In this document: one piece after another, positions 1 through 10,600 of the stretch | Numbering within the stretch: position 1 is the stretch's first letter | Layout: each line of letters opens with the position of its first letter | Origin: Phytophthora hibernalis | Lineage: Eukaryota; Oomycota; Peronosporomycetes; Peronosporales; Peronosporaceae | Direction of reading: 5' to 3' | DNA: 64,000 bases | Assembly: GCA_012656075.1 (NCBI GenBank) | Contig: JAAKBF010000221.1 | Location: 1-64,000 of the forward strand | Notes under the pieces: generated by a model | Told to the model about the DNA's origin: nothing | Seen by the model: only the letters and a program-made list of their open reading frames with translations | The model's database searches: none | Position numbers and translations under genes: made by a program

Positions 1-1326
1 GCTTCTCTCAAAGATGCGAAGGATGCAAAGGACGAGAAACGACCCTCGTAGACTTGTAAGCCATCCTCTATCATTTTACGGCACTACTCCAAATACTACA
101 GTACTTAAGTACGTAGTTCTGGTATTAATACTTACTTTGAAGTTTAATAGTTGTGGTAGTTTTTAGGCGCATCAAACATGGCGCTGTTGCTTGGTTGATC
201 CCTGGAGTCAATGGCCTGGGGCCCAGGACCCAGGGCTAATGGTAAGCTCATGGAGGGCAACATCTGAAGTTGGATAAACACTGGGCAGCACTGCTGATGT
301 GATGCTTATTTACTCGTGCGCGATTTTCCTGTAGCTGTGCACGTCAGTAGAAGCTCCTCCGGGTGTATCCTCAGCCCGCCATCCAAATATATACCTTTCC
401 ATGACTCGTACTTACTGCGAAGAACTTAAGTAACGTGGTAGGCCCGAAATGCCGGTAACTGTGTTTGACATCGAGCTCTGGGACTCGAGCACATTTTATT
501 GCAGCGGCTTCTAAAATAAGTGGAAGTAGCAGCAGAAACGAGACCAATGTACAGGAAACCATAACGTAAACGCTGCTTGAGACTTGAGGCCTGAACCGTG
601 CAGTTTGTGTTTTGTTTTGACAAGCATATTCATTTGTATTCAAATGTACCATATTAATATGACCTACGCCCGTCGAGTTATTTTATTAATATGAGCGAAC
701 CAGATCAAATATGAAGGATTAATATTCATTCGAATATTCGAAAATATTCAAACATATTATTATACCATTTGGTATCAATCCCTGGGCAGCAGCTTCCGCC
801 TAGATATTTTTGCCCAAAATAGTACTACCAATACCCGAAAATATTATGCATATTTACACGTAGGACCTCAACGGTGCCCAGGCTGGGCACCGTTGACGCC
901 GATAGCCTACATTACCCGACACGTTTTCATTGCTGGCGGCTGCTCGAATTACCTATCCAAGAACACACGACTTGACCCTTGAAGTCTGCACGGACAAGTG
1001 ACTTGGCTACTTCCTGGGCCTGGGTTACCGGTACTGCATCCAAGTACCCACCTGAGCATGTACCTCTGGGGTCGCCCCGACAGATAAAATAACCCAACCT
1101 TGCAGTTAGCGTAAGTCGTATTGCTTGTTTTGGTCACAAGTGCATTCAGATTAACCTGTCCTAAACGATACCTGACAAACCTGATACACTGCTATATCTG
1201 ATACAAAAATCGATCCACCGACTTGGTAGTTAGTAAAATGATGGAGTAAATCTGATACCAAATCGAACCTGATATCTGATAGCCAATTTGGCGGGATTTG
1301 ATTGGGACTCTGCGGGTGTTTAGCGA
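1..1326. other. Non-coding, repeat-like DNA without a recognisable gene
   Basis: No open frame here looks like a protein I recognise; the short frames of about 60-100 codons have no domain, signal peptide or neighbour support. The stretch is AT-rich around 640-860. The only clear structure is a near-perfect palindrome at 868-896, with 14-base arms around one central base. I infer degraded transposon sequence. Confidence 0.5.
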
Positions 1327-1678
1327 CTAGTGGTACAAAACAACACATCCCCGGGATAAAGTGGGGTGAAAGCAACTCGCTCGGCAGACCGAAACAACGC
1401 CTGCAGTTTAAAGATCCGTGTGCGCAGCACGCGGGCTTAAACCCAGGACCAAGCAGGGTCACACCTAGCTCGGCTTAGGGTTGTGTTACCGCTCTCAGGG
1501 TTTTCAAGGGTGAGGCTCGGGTGTAGTTTTCCTGTAGGCATCTCCGACTTTCATGATTTGAAGCAAGATGACATCCGTCCTCCAGGCGACTTCAAAGTTT
1601 ATACGATGTAGAAAAATACTAAATCATACATAACCTCCACAAATATTAAGTTTCAGTAGACTCGTTTTGTACCACTAG
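1327..1678. repeat. Repeat family A, copy 1 (MITE-like, terminal inverted repeats)
   Basis: The element begins with ctagtggtacaaaac at 1327-1341 and ends with the exact inverse at 1664-1678, so it has 15-base terminal inverted repeats. Its interior closely matches 26222-26568 (shared stretches include gtttaaagatccgtgtgcgc and gcgggcttaaaccca). At about 350 bases with no protein of its own, it looks like a non-autonomous DNA transposon. A solo LTR is less likely because the ends are long inverted repeats rather than TG..CA. The target duplication is unclear. Confidence 0.7.
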
Positions 1679-2300
1679 CACGAGCCTTAGCGAAATGTGT
1701 GAGTGAATTGATCCTCATCGCGATCAAACAACCTAGCCGGGGTTAAAGTAGTTCGTAATGGATGTCTGAGTAGTTTTCTCTTGTTGGTCGAGACAAACGT
1801 CCTCGGGCACTCGTAGCTGTAGCTTCCAAAGATCTTTCAGCAGCTTTTCATCGAGTTCAGGGTGCTCAGGCAGCAAAATGTAGTACCGTACGATTATTAC
1901 CTGCTGTTTGTATCAAGTGGTGGTTGTAGCTTAGACTATCGCTACTGTCTACTGCCAAGTCTGATAGTATTGCTATACCTGATAGGGCCGTTGTCCACGG
2001 ATGCTATCAGGTGTGCCAGGTTAATCTGTACTTGGATTTTAATATTAAATACATGTACCGGTACCGGTACCGGTATATGTAGAATAATAATTTCGAGATC
2101 TTGAGATAGGCACGACCAACGGACGACGGTCGATTCTGGCGGTTGATTGGGCACCGGTGTTTTGCCCAATCTCAAGAACACGGGAAAGCCCATTTTTGCC
2201 AGGGTCCCAACGGGAGAAATGGCTTGGCTGGCCCAACCATTTCGTGATTTGAGCTCTTTGCGAAACTCATACGCGACTGGGGAATTATTCGGAAGTGACC
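1679..2300. other. Intergenic region upstream of the effector-like gene
   Basis: No gene is recognisable. A short accggt microsatellite lies near 2054-2076. This stretch would include the promoter of the effector-like gene beginning at 2301, but I could not point to a convincing Inr or TATA element. Confidence 0.4.
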
Positions 2301-3012
2301 ATGCGACGCATACACGTCTGTCTGCTCGCAGTAGCGCTAATTCTCTTTACAAGCTGCAACGCGGCTAGAGACTCGAACCAGGCTAAGGACAAGTTGCTGG
2401 CAGTAGACTCTTTACCGGTGGCTGGGTTGTTCACAACCGACGACTACAACAACAAAAGAAGACTCATACGAAGCCATGACAAGGCCGGTAGAAGTGACGC
2501 TTCCGTCGACGAGAAAAATTACCACGATGATGATTCTGACAGCGAGGACTCAGCATCGGACTCGGGGGCGAGGAGGAAGAGGAATCCTACCTTCCGGACT
2601 CGCTACGCAGCTCAAAAGTCTGAAAACGCCGGGGTTGTCAGCTCAAAACTCTGGGATTCCCACCGGGGGTGCCAACACTTTCCTCAAAAGGCTAAAGACT
2701 GAAGGCTTCACGAAAACGATATTGGAGCTGATCAAGAATTTGCCAATGAGAATTAAAAGTTGGTTTCGAGAAATCACGTACAAGGCCCGATTTTACTTCC
2801 GAAACTTGTACTGGCACACTCGATTCGTCATTTGGATGAAGAAGAAGCAAACCCCGTCGATCATGTACGACAAGCTCAAGGTTCGCGAAACGACGGGGCC
2901 ATACGACAAGAATTACCGCATCTACACCGAGTATTTTCGGACGTATGAGCGCTTCAATGGCCCAACGTTTGATCCTCGGCTGGTATATGGTCCAAAGGTT
3001 GAAATGGTATGA
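2301..3012 (+). pseudogene. RXLR-like secreted effector candidate, frame-broken
   Basis: The first frame (ATG at 2301, stop at 2702) opens with a classical signal peptide: MRRIH, a hydrophobic LLAVALILF core, then a small-residue cleavage region around SCNAA. About 50 residues in comes KRRLIRSHD, a degenerate RXLR motif whose last Arg is Ile, followed by a strongly acidic Asp/Ser stretch in the place of a dEER motif. This is the known architecture of host-translocated oomycete effectors. A second frame, open to a stop at 3012, carries a basic aromatic C-terminal region with Trp/Tyr-rich helices, resembling a WY-type effector domain. The two frames differ by one register and must switch somewhere around 2560-2640, so the gene as given is broken, or an indel is present. 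Its transposon-rich setting fits effector genes. The function of this particular protein is unknown. Confidence 0.6.
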
Positions 3013-3450
3013 GCATCCGGCGGTTTGTCGGTCAATTTGAACCGGCCGTTGGGAGGTTATGGCCGCATCCGTGTGTTTAGCGGTATGAAACAGAGATCTA
3101 CAGAACTGGAAATAGCGAACGCCAGCATAAGATACTTGCTTGCTCAATACAGAGGGCAGTGTGGTATTAGCTGTGAAGATGCCACGTTAGAGCAAAGAGT
3201 ACTGGTACGTTCTCAATATCGGTACCGACGGCTCAAACACGAGGCTCAGTCGGTGCCGAGTCTGAGAGTGCGCTCAATCTAGCGAGCATGATTTAATTCA
3301 GCAAGGATCGCTTGACTAAGGAAGGATATCTACGTCTTGACATGAAGTAATTGCGGGCGGTCAAAATCAAACTTGAAGAACAGAGGTCAAAGAGTCCTCT
3401 AAGGTATTCTCAATACGCCATTAAGTCGCCGCTGAACCCAAGCGTACGGC
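3013..3450. other. Downstream of the effector-like gene; no gene seen
   Basis: A plus-strand frame of 85 codons (3025-3282) has no recognisable domain. Otherwise nothing stands out before repeat family C starts at 3451. Confidence 0.35.
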
Positions 3451-3615
3451 CGCGCGAAGACTTCGCTTCGCACGTCGATGCTAAACCTCTCTGGCCAAGC
3501 CCGTTCATTTGACCCTAGTCTTGCAGCGCTGCGCGCTGCGCTTAATCTCGCCGGCTGAAGCCGGTTCTTTTCAGGTATTAGGGTTATTCGCCTGGCTTTA
3601 ACGAGATAGTTGGTC
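3451..3615 (+). repeat. Repeat family C, copy 1
   Basis: The segment starts with gcgcgaagacttcgcttcgc, carries cacgtcgatgctaaacc, and ends with ttattcgcctggctttaac and tagttggtc. The same modules recur at 61741-61959, and on the other strand at 44794-44940. The core is self-complementary (gcgaag..cttcgc; gcgctgcgcgctgcgc), so it can form hairpins. No coding potential is evident. It is probably a fragment of a non-autonomous DNA transposon. Confidence 0.65.
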
Positions 3616-4080
3616 TACGTATTATTAATAATGCCTTTCTTGGTAAAATGAACAAGCAATGCACAAAACCCGGCGGTTTACCAGAAACCTGTTGCCAGGG
3701 ATGGCTAATAGTGCTACTACGGATAGCAAATTAATAGTATTTCATAGTATAGTAACTATCACAATTGAAGCTCTGAGCAAATTCAATAATAGTCAAGCTA
3801 TATCATTCTAGACATCGTCAATATTAATATTTTATTAAAAATACTATTACTAGCCGCAGACGGGTTGGATTCCAGTCGTCACACTGACGCTCCACTCTGA
3901 TCGATTCCTCACAGCTCTATGGATAACCTCCAGCCACAGTCTTAACTCCCAGGATCATCTGAATTTCGCATACTAGTAGGTCCTGCTTAGCTGCATTCAA
4001 AACGTTGCTATCCGCGAAGATGAAATGCGTTGTAGTGAAGGGCAAAGCACAGAACAAGCTACCATATCGCCTTGATGTAG
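3616..4080. other. AT-rich spacer, no gene seen
   Basis: AT-rich sequence with several runs of TATTAAT type and no supported open frame. It ends exactly where the first Helitron 3' terminus begins. Confidence 0.4.
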
Positions 4081-4113
4081 ACTAGCCGAACGCCGCCCGC
4101 GTTGCGGGCGGTG
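4081..4113 (-). mobile_element. Helitron 3' terminus, copy 1
   Basis: Read on the minus strand, a GC-rich hairpin (ccgcccgc aac gcgggcgg) is followed about a dozen bases later by CTAG and then T. A hairpin shortly before CTRR, with insertion next to T, is the diagnostic 3' end of Helitrons. The adjacent minus-strand helicase remnant (4171-4500) lies inside the element, which confirms the orientation. Confidence 0.75.
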
Positions 4114-4170
4114 GGTGCATGTTTGGTTAGTACCCGTTAGCTCGCTGTTCCTGCGCCTTGTTGATTGTCA

Positions 4171-4500
4171 TCACAGGACAGGAAACTGTTTGCGACTCAA
4201 ACGGAATCCGAAATTGCGGATGTCGCCATCACTGATGAACACGATGCGCGGGATCAACACATACTGCCCTTGCCTGTCGCCGGTCATGATGGTGGCGTGG
4301 ATGACATGATCTTTGAGTTCGACGATTCGCAGGTGTGTTCCGTTGCACAACCCCAGGTCGGGTTTTAAGTTCCGCATCACGATGACCGGCATCCCTTTCT
4401 TGAGTTTCAGTTTGTGGGGTGGGATGCCACTGATGTTCAGGAAGTTGAGCACCACCTGCTCGAATAACTACATTTCGTCGATCATGCGCCGCATACCTCA
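4171..4500 (-). pseudogene. Helitron helicase, C-terminal fragment
   Basis: The minus-strand frame contains NISGIPPHKLKLKKGMPV, RNLKPDLGLCNGTHLR and VIHATIMTGDRQGQYVLIPR, which line up with the fuller helicase at 7997-8335 in this window. These motifs lie in the C-terminal part of the Pif1-type helicase of Helitron transposases. Only this end is left: the frame soon breaks, and upstream DNA becomes satellite from about 4580. It belongs to the copy that ends at 4081. Confidence 0.8.
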
Positions 4501-4579
4501 CGGAATAGCTCCCGGACGGATCTCCTCGTCCTCATCTGGATCCTCGGCGGGGTTGTCGATGAGCATGTCACGTGGAATC

Positions 4580-5265
4580 ATGTACGATATATCCTCTACC
4601 TATCATTCATATCTCCTTATTGTGTCTTCCTTTATATCCTCTCTACCTATGGTATATCTACCTGCCATCTCTACATATCATCACTATGTATTAATACTTA
4701 TTGTCTCTGTCTACGCAGTGTCTATTGACTTTCTATGGTCTCTACGTGTACTCTCTCTATACATATCGTCCCCCATCGACATATCGTATATCTCTTATAT
4801 ATTTCATGTATTTCTATCGTATCTACAAAACATGTCTATCTTTCTATCGACTACACCTACATGTCGCCTCTCATACTATTGTCTCGCATTCATTCGTCTC
4901 TTGTTCTGCTATCTCTCTCTTCCTATCGTCTTCTATACAATCGTATCTCTTTCTTTTGTCTCTCTTCCTTTCGTCTCTCATACGATCGTCTCTACGTATC
5001 GTTTATCATACTATCTCGCATCTCATACTAACGTCCCACATCTACTCATCTCCTCGCGAATCGTGTATCGTCTCTCATATGTTGTATTTCATACTATCTT
5101 CTCTCATACACGAACTATCTCTCTTAGACTATTGTCTCTCATATATGTACTATCGTCTCTCACACTATCGTATATGCTATCATCTACCTAACGTCTACCT
5201 ATCGCTACATATCATATCGTCTCTCATACTATCGTATCTCAAACTATTTCGCCTCTACATATCGT
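4580..5265 (+). repeat. Satellite array 1, degenerate CTATCGTCTCTCATA units
   Basis: The array is built of diverged pyrimidine-rich units close to ctatcgtctctcata, about 15 bases each. Open frames of up to 292 codons run through it, but their Ser/Tyr/Leu-rich products simply translate the repeat, so I do not call a gene. The same satellite appears at 6240-7240. Confidence 0.8.
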
Positions 5266-6087
5266 CCATTTGGTTTAAGTACCGTTATATTTTGGCTATG
5301 TGCGATTTCGTGTACACCACAACAATCTATTGTAGTACACACCAACTTCCTATAGTTTAAGCCAATGAGAAGCCTTCACTGTTCCAAGACAATGTATAGT
5401 GAAGAGTGATACCAGCGTTTACATAAAGTGTATATAATGCGTAGTGTATACTACATAGTCATGTAAATGGTGTATAGTCAATCGCGCACAACTGTATTCT
5501 AGGTATAGTTTGGTACAATGCACACAACTGCATATATTGTATAGTATACGGGGTGTTGCAATTGATAGACCGCGAGTTCAGTACACAGAGTAGAGCACGT
5601 TGCACAGTGCCGATATATATGTTCTTGCCTACCGATGCCAGCCACCAGCATCGTATATGGTCTGACACCGATCTGGCAAGGTATTACAAAAGCACTTGCT
5701 ATTGCGCCCGATTGGCAGGCCCCACACCAGGTTGTGTTGTGGTTTTGTAATTAGCGCAATCACAAGAGGTCCGACCGCGCGGTTATTGACCAATCGGTTT
5801 GTTTCGTGTTCCTACAGAAATCTTTGCATTTCGGCCAATGGGAAGACCGGATATGGTCGGGATCGTGCTGCCGATCATAGTCAGTGTGACAGTGTTTAAA
5901 TTTGGCCAATGAGGGGCCTTCGCTTCGCTCGGCTGTTTGAAAGGCCGATTTTCAGCGAATGAGGCGCCGCCTTCGCAGCGCTCGGCAGCTATTTTAGCCA
6001 ACCGAAAGTCCGGATTTGCGTTACCTGGAGGTGCATACGGAATGACGGACAGACGGACGGACAGGTTTCTCTGTTACTTGTAGGGGA
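5266..6087. repeat. Satellite-flanking unit 1 with CCAAT-hairpin modules
   Basis: The block begins ttggtttaag and matches the block that starts at about 7242 (shared ttggctatgtgcga/tcggctatgtacga and acaccaacttcc/acatcaacttcc pieces). It holds repeated modules of the form gccaatgag followed by a GC-rich stem such as ccttcgctgcgctcggc, near 5363, 5906 and 5957. No gene is supported. It leads straight into a Helitron 3' end. Confidence 0.6.
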
Positions 6088-6240
6088 CTAGCCGTTTGCC
6101 GCCGCTACGCGGCGGTAGAAATGGTTTGTACCAGTTAAGTGGGCTGCCCCCTTCGCTTCGCTCCACCGGGCGAATTTTTATCTATTCTCCAATCAACAAA
6201 AGTGTTATGAAGCTTATGCATATACGGCTATTCTAATCGT
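6088..6240 (-). mobile_element. Helitron 3' terminus, copy 2, with subterminal sequence
   Basis: On the minus strand the hairpin ccgccgcgtagcggcgg precedes CTAG (6088-6091), and the next base is T. The subterminal part (gtaccagttaagtgggctgc, then a cttcgcttcgctccac stem) matches 7655-7720 of the third copy. No helicase sequence remains before satellite array 2 starts, so this is a tail only. Confidence 0.75.
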
Positions 6241-7241
6241 TTCTACATATCGTCCGAGGTCGACATGTACGCTATGTCATCTACCTATCGTACATCTCTT
6301 CTCACTGTGTCTCTTTTCCTACACTCTCTACCTACCGTCCCTAAACGTCGCCTCTATCTACCTATTGTCTCTTCTACGCAATGTCTATTGCTATCGTCTC
6401 TACCTGTCCTCACTCTATCTCTATCTTCTCCCACCTACATATGATGTCTATCTCATATGTAAAGTGTCTACCTAGCGTGTCTACTTTTCTGTCGACTGCA
6501 CCTACCTGTCTACATGTCGTCTCTCATACTATACCTGTCGTCTTACTATCGTCTCTCATACAATCGTCTCTCATATAATCGTCTCTCATAATATCGTCTC
6601 TCATACTACCGTCTCTCATACGACACCTCTCATACTATCGTCCCTCATACTATCTTGTCTCTACGTATACTCTAACATACTGTCGTCTATCGCCAGTCAT
6701 ACTATCGTATTGCATACAATCGTCTCTAATACAATCTCGTCTATCATATCTATGGTTTCTCTCTTCCAATTCCTCTACCTATCGTCCCTTTCTGCATATC
6801 TTCATACTATCGTCTCTCATTCTTCGTCTCGTCTCTGATACTATCGAATCTCGTACATATACTATCGTCCCGCATCTACCTATTGCATCTATGCTATCGT
6901 CTACGTCTTACATCTATCTATCACTATTACATAATCGTCTACCTATCGTCGCCTTTCGTCAATCTACCATCTACCTGTCGCTACGCATACCGTCTCTCAT
7001 AATATCGCCTCTTGTATCGTCTTCCTATCGTCTCTTATACTATCGTCTCTTATGCCTATCTATCATATCTATCTATCGTCTTGTAAACTACTATATCATC
7101 TCTCGTACTATCGTATCTCATACATGTACTATCGTCTCACATACTATCCTCTCTCAGCTATCGCCTTTCATACTATAGTCTCTCTAAAATCATCTCACAT
7201 ACTATTGTCTCTCGTACTACTCCGTCTATACCTATCTTTTA
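6240..7241 (+). repeat. Satellite array 2, CTATCGTCTCTCATA units
   Basis: This is the same satellite as at 4580-5265. The most regular part is about 6525-6660, where tctcatactatcgtc-type units repeat every 15 bases with single-base changes. It is non-coding. The arrangement satellite, flanking unit, Helitron end occurs twice in a row, which points to tandem duplication of a block of roughly 1.5-1.8 kb. Confidence 0.8.
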
Positions 7242-7630
7242 GTTGGTTTAAGAATGGCATTCGCACCTTTAAATGTCGGCTATGTACGAATATATCTACA
7301 CCACATCGACTTAATGTAACACACATCAACTTCCAATAGTTTTAGCCAATGAGGGGCCTTCACTGGGCTCGGCTAAGGGATAAGTTACGTACTCCTAAGT
7401 ACGATAACATATACACCACATCAATAAAATGTAATCCATACCAACTTACCGTATTTTCAGCCAATGAGGAACCTTTGCTGCGCTCGGCAGTTTGGAAGGC
7501 CGTTTTCAGCCAATGAGGGCCCGCCTTCGGCGGCACAATAATGCGAATCGGAGCCGCCGTCGCTATCGCTCGGCAGCGGCGACGGACTGACCAACTAACA
7601 GACAGACTGGTTCCTCTACTACTTGCTAGA
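7242..7630. repeat. Satellite-flanking unit 2 with CCAAT-hairpin modules
   Basis: The block is homologous to 5266-6087. The gccaatgag plus GC-stem modules recur near 7348, 7461 and 7509. Even the sequence just outside the Helitron end is alike in the two units (acagacagactggttcctct versus acggacaggtttctct). The duplication therefore spans the element boundary and is not independent Helitron insertion. Confidence 0.6.
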
Positions 7631-10600
7631 CTAGGCGTTCGCCGCCGCTACGCGGCGGTGGGGCTATGGTTTGTCCCAGTTAAGTGGGCCGCCCCCTTCG
7701 CTTCGCTCCACGGGGCCAAAACTTACACCATTTAGACATGAATTGAACTATTATCAATGTTATGTATATGCAGTTACTGTCTTCCGCCCTACGCCGTAAT
7801 GAAAATCTGCCTAGACACGATGTTCGGGGTGTATGCTCCGTCCTCTTCCTCCATGTCTGGATACTCAAGCAGTATCTTGATCTTGGATCTTGCAGTGACC
7901 CGGAGAGCGCCACATACAACTGGCCGTGCGAAAAGCATGTTGTCGCCAAGTAAAGTCCCAGGTTGAGCACCGTTTGTCCTTGGGCCTTGTTGATTGTCAT
8001 GGCAAACGCCGGCTGGACCGGAAACAGCTTGCGGCGCAGGTGGAATGGGAAGTCGCGAGCGTTGCCGTCACAATCCTTGGAATCAGAACGTTCTGACCTT
8101 GACGCTCACCAGTCATGATGGTCGCGTGTATCACGTGAGGCTTCAGCTCCTTCACTCTAAGGCGCGTGCCGTTGCAAAGCCCCAGGTCCGGATTCAAGTT
8201 CCTCATCATCATAATCGGCTGACCCCTCTTCAACACCAACCTGTGAGGTGGGATCCCGTTGATGTCGATCGTGTTTAGAACCTCAGAAATTAACCGCCTC
8301 GTCGTCCTGAACCGAGTCGACCGAGAGATACTCACACGCCTCTCCGTCCAAGCGTCGCCCCACAGCCTCGTTGATGCGGTGCACCATCGCGTTGGTTGTG
8401 GTCAAGATGGTGTGGTTCGCGAAGTATTCGTCAGTGGCGATGGTCGGTTCGTTCATGTCATCGTACATGGTATCAATCATCCGTTTCATACCAATAAGTA
8501 CAGCACCCGGCGCGATCTCTGCGTCAGCGTCGAAGTCAGCGGGCGGGTTGTCGATCAACATATCGCGCGGGATTTTCATGAAGCCCCTTCCGAGTGCCGG
8601 ATTGAACTCGTGACGACCTTCGCCTACCTGGAGAAGAAAATCCTAAAAGGCTGCAATCTCTTCAGCTGTACTGTCGTTGTCGGCTGTCTGAACCCGTATG
8701 TTCTCCGTGAGTCGGACCTGTTGGAAGTACGGCCACAGCTGCGAGGACTTCAGACAGGCGTCGATCATCTCCGCCGGTGTTCCCTTGATGACGACTGGCA
8801 GAATCTGACGGAAGTCACCTGACAAAACCAATACCTTTCCTCCAACCTGTTCTCGGTCGTTGTTCATCACATCACGAAGGGTGCGTTCCACCGCCTCGAA
8901 AGCATGCCGGTGCGTCGTGGGCACTTCATCCCAGATGATCAGACTGGCTCGCTGGATCAACGCCCTCAGGTGTGACTGCTTGGTAATGGAGCACGCAGAC
9001 TTTCATCCAATTCAGGGAATCTTGAATGTTGAGTGGGCCGTACGACCTCCCATAAGAAGCAAAGAGTCGATGCCGCTGGATGCCACCGCGATCGCGATTT
9101 TCCTGAAAGACGTACGTTGGCGAGGATATGCTTGAGCAGCGTTGATTTACCAGTACCACCCGGTCCGTCGATGAAGAACAGTTTCTTACCAACTTCAGGG
9201 GTTTCAACTGCGCCAACGCCAACAACTTGGTCGTAAATTGCCCGCTGTCCCTCGTTGAGGTCTCCGGTATGGTCCGCGACATCTTTCAGAACAGAACGCT
9301 TGTACCCTTCAAGCTCGCGTCGAATGAGGTTGTTTTCCCCATCGGAGTTGACCAATAATGTGGAAATCGCTAAGCTGGGGAGACTTGTGTTGTAGGAGTC
9401 GAGACGCCGTTAATTTTCAGGAGGTCGTCAATACTCTTGAGCGTGAAAACTTGATTTTGTCGTCGACCTCCTGCCCGTGTCGTGCGCCGAGTTGCCGCTC
9501 AAAGTCGGCCGACAGTTCCTCGTAAAACTGATCCCACAGTCCACGCACGTTCGAAACTTGCGAATACATCAACAGCGTAGCGAAAAGCTGGCGAAGGGGA
9601 ACGCCATCTTGAACGCAGAAGCTTCAGGCATGCAGGAAATCGACTCTCTGTCATCATCAAGGAGTCCGATTGCCAACGCTGCCTCGTGGAAGGTATTACA
9701 AACTACATTGTCGACTGTCCGCAGATCCGCGTATGATGTCGGGCTTTTGCGGTGGCACAACAAAGCACGCAAGTAGAAGCGCTCCATGTCCCTTGGGAAA
9801 CATGAATCATACGTCCTATAGCTGCCTGGTATCTTGTCCGTCGCTTCCATCTCTTCTCCGGATCAATCCACGCGAACTCTTTTGGGATGTTTTGATACAG
9901 CATAGTCTTGGCAATTTGGTTTTCAGGTGCGTCGCTCGCGCAAAGGGCGAACAACTGGGTGAGCGTGGTACGGCGACCGCGCTCCAGGACACGTTCGGGG
10001 TCCTCCTCGGCTCGGAAGACCACAAACTTACCACCTTCCAAGTGAACAGTAAGTCGTGTAATGGCATGCGTGCGACCCTGGATCGAATAGGTCAACAGAC
10101 GCATACACGCCTCCACCGGCGATACATATTACGCGTTAAGATATCTCAGCACCTCGTTGGGATCTTGACCCGGCTCACTCAAATCCCGCACGGCTTCTAT
10201 AGTAATGACAGCATTGTCGGACCCTTTATATACGCACTTGTAGAGATACTTGATGGCCGTGATAGCCGTGCAGACCTCGACGTTGATATGACAGTCGAAC
10301 TTCTGGGAGAAGTACGGGTGGTACGAAACCAACCAGTTGATGGTACAGTTGTCGTTGGTCTTGCCCTTGTAAGTGAGAACCCCTTCAGCTCGCCTCCGCC
10401 TTCTATACACCGAGTAGCCGTTCTCATTTGCTCGAGTGACATCCACCACGGCTTTGGGTTACCCTTCGTGCATTTTCCATCCATCATACACGGACGACCC
10501 GAGTTCGCACCACACGGCCAATGCATCATGGTATCTAGGATAGTTTCATACAAATCCGGATTGATGTCCTTGTCGGGTAACTCTGCCGATACCAATATGT

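Noticed and set aside
1327..1678. Solo LTR
   Set aside because: It has 15-base inverted termini, no TG..CA ends and no TATA-like promoter, which fits a TIR element better.
4313..5360. Long plus-strand frames (292 and 219 codons) rich in Ser, Tyr, Leu and Ile
   Set aside because: They are translations of the CTATCGTCTCTCATA satellite in two registers; no domain or start context supports a gene.
4580..7241. CRISPR-like arrays of short repeats
   Set aside because: The repeats are adjacent, diverged 15-base units without unique spacers, and the genome is eukaryotic.
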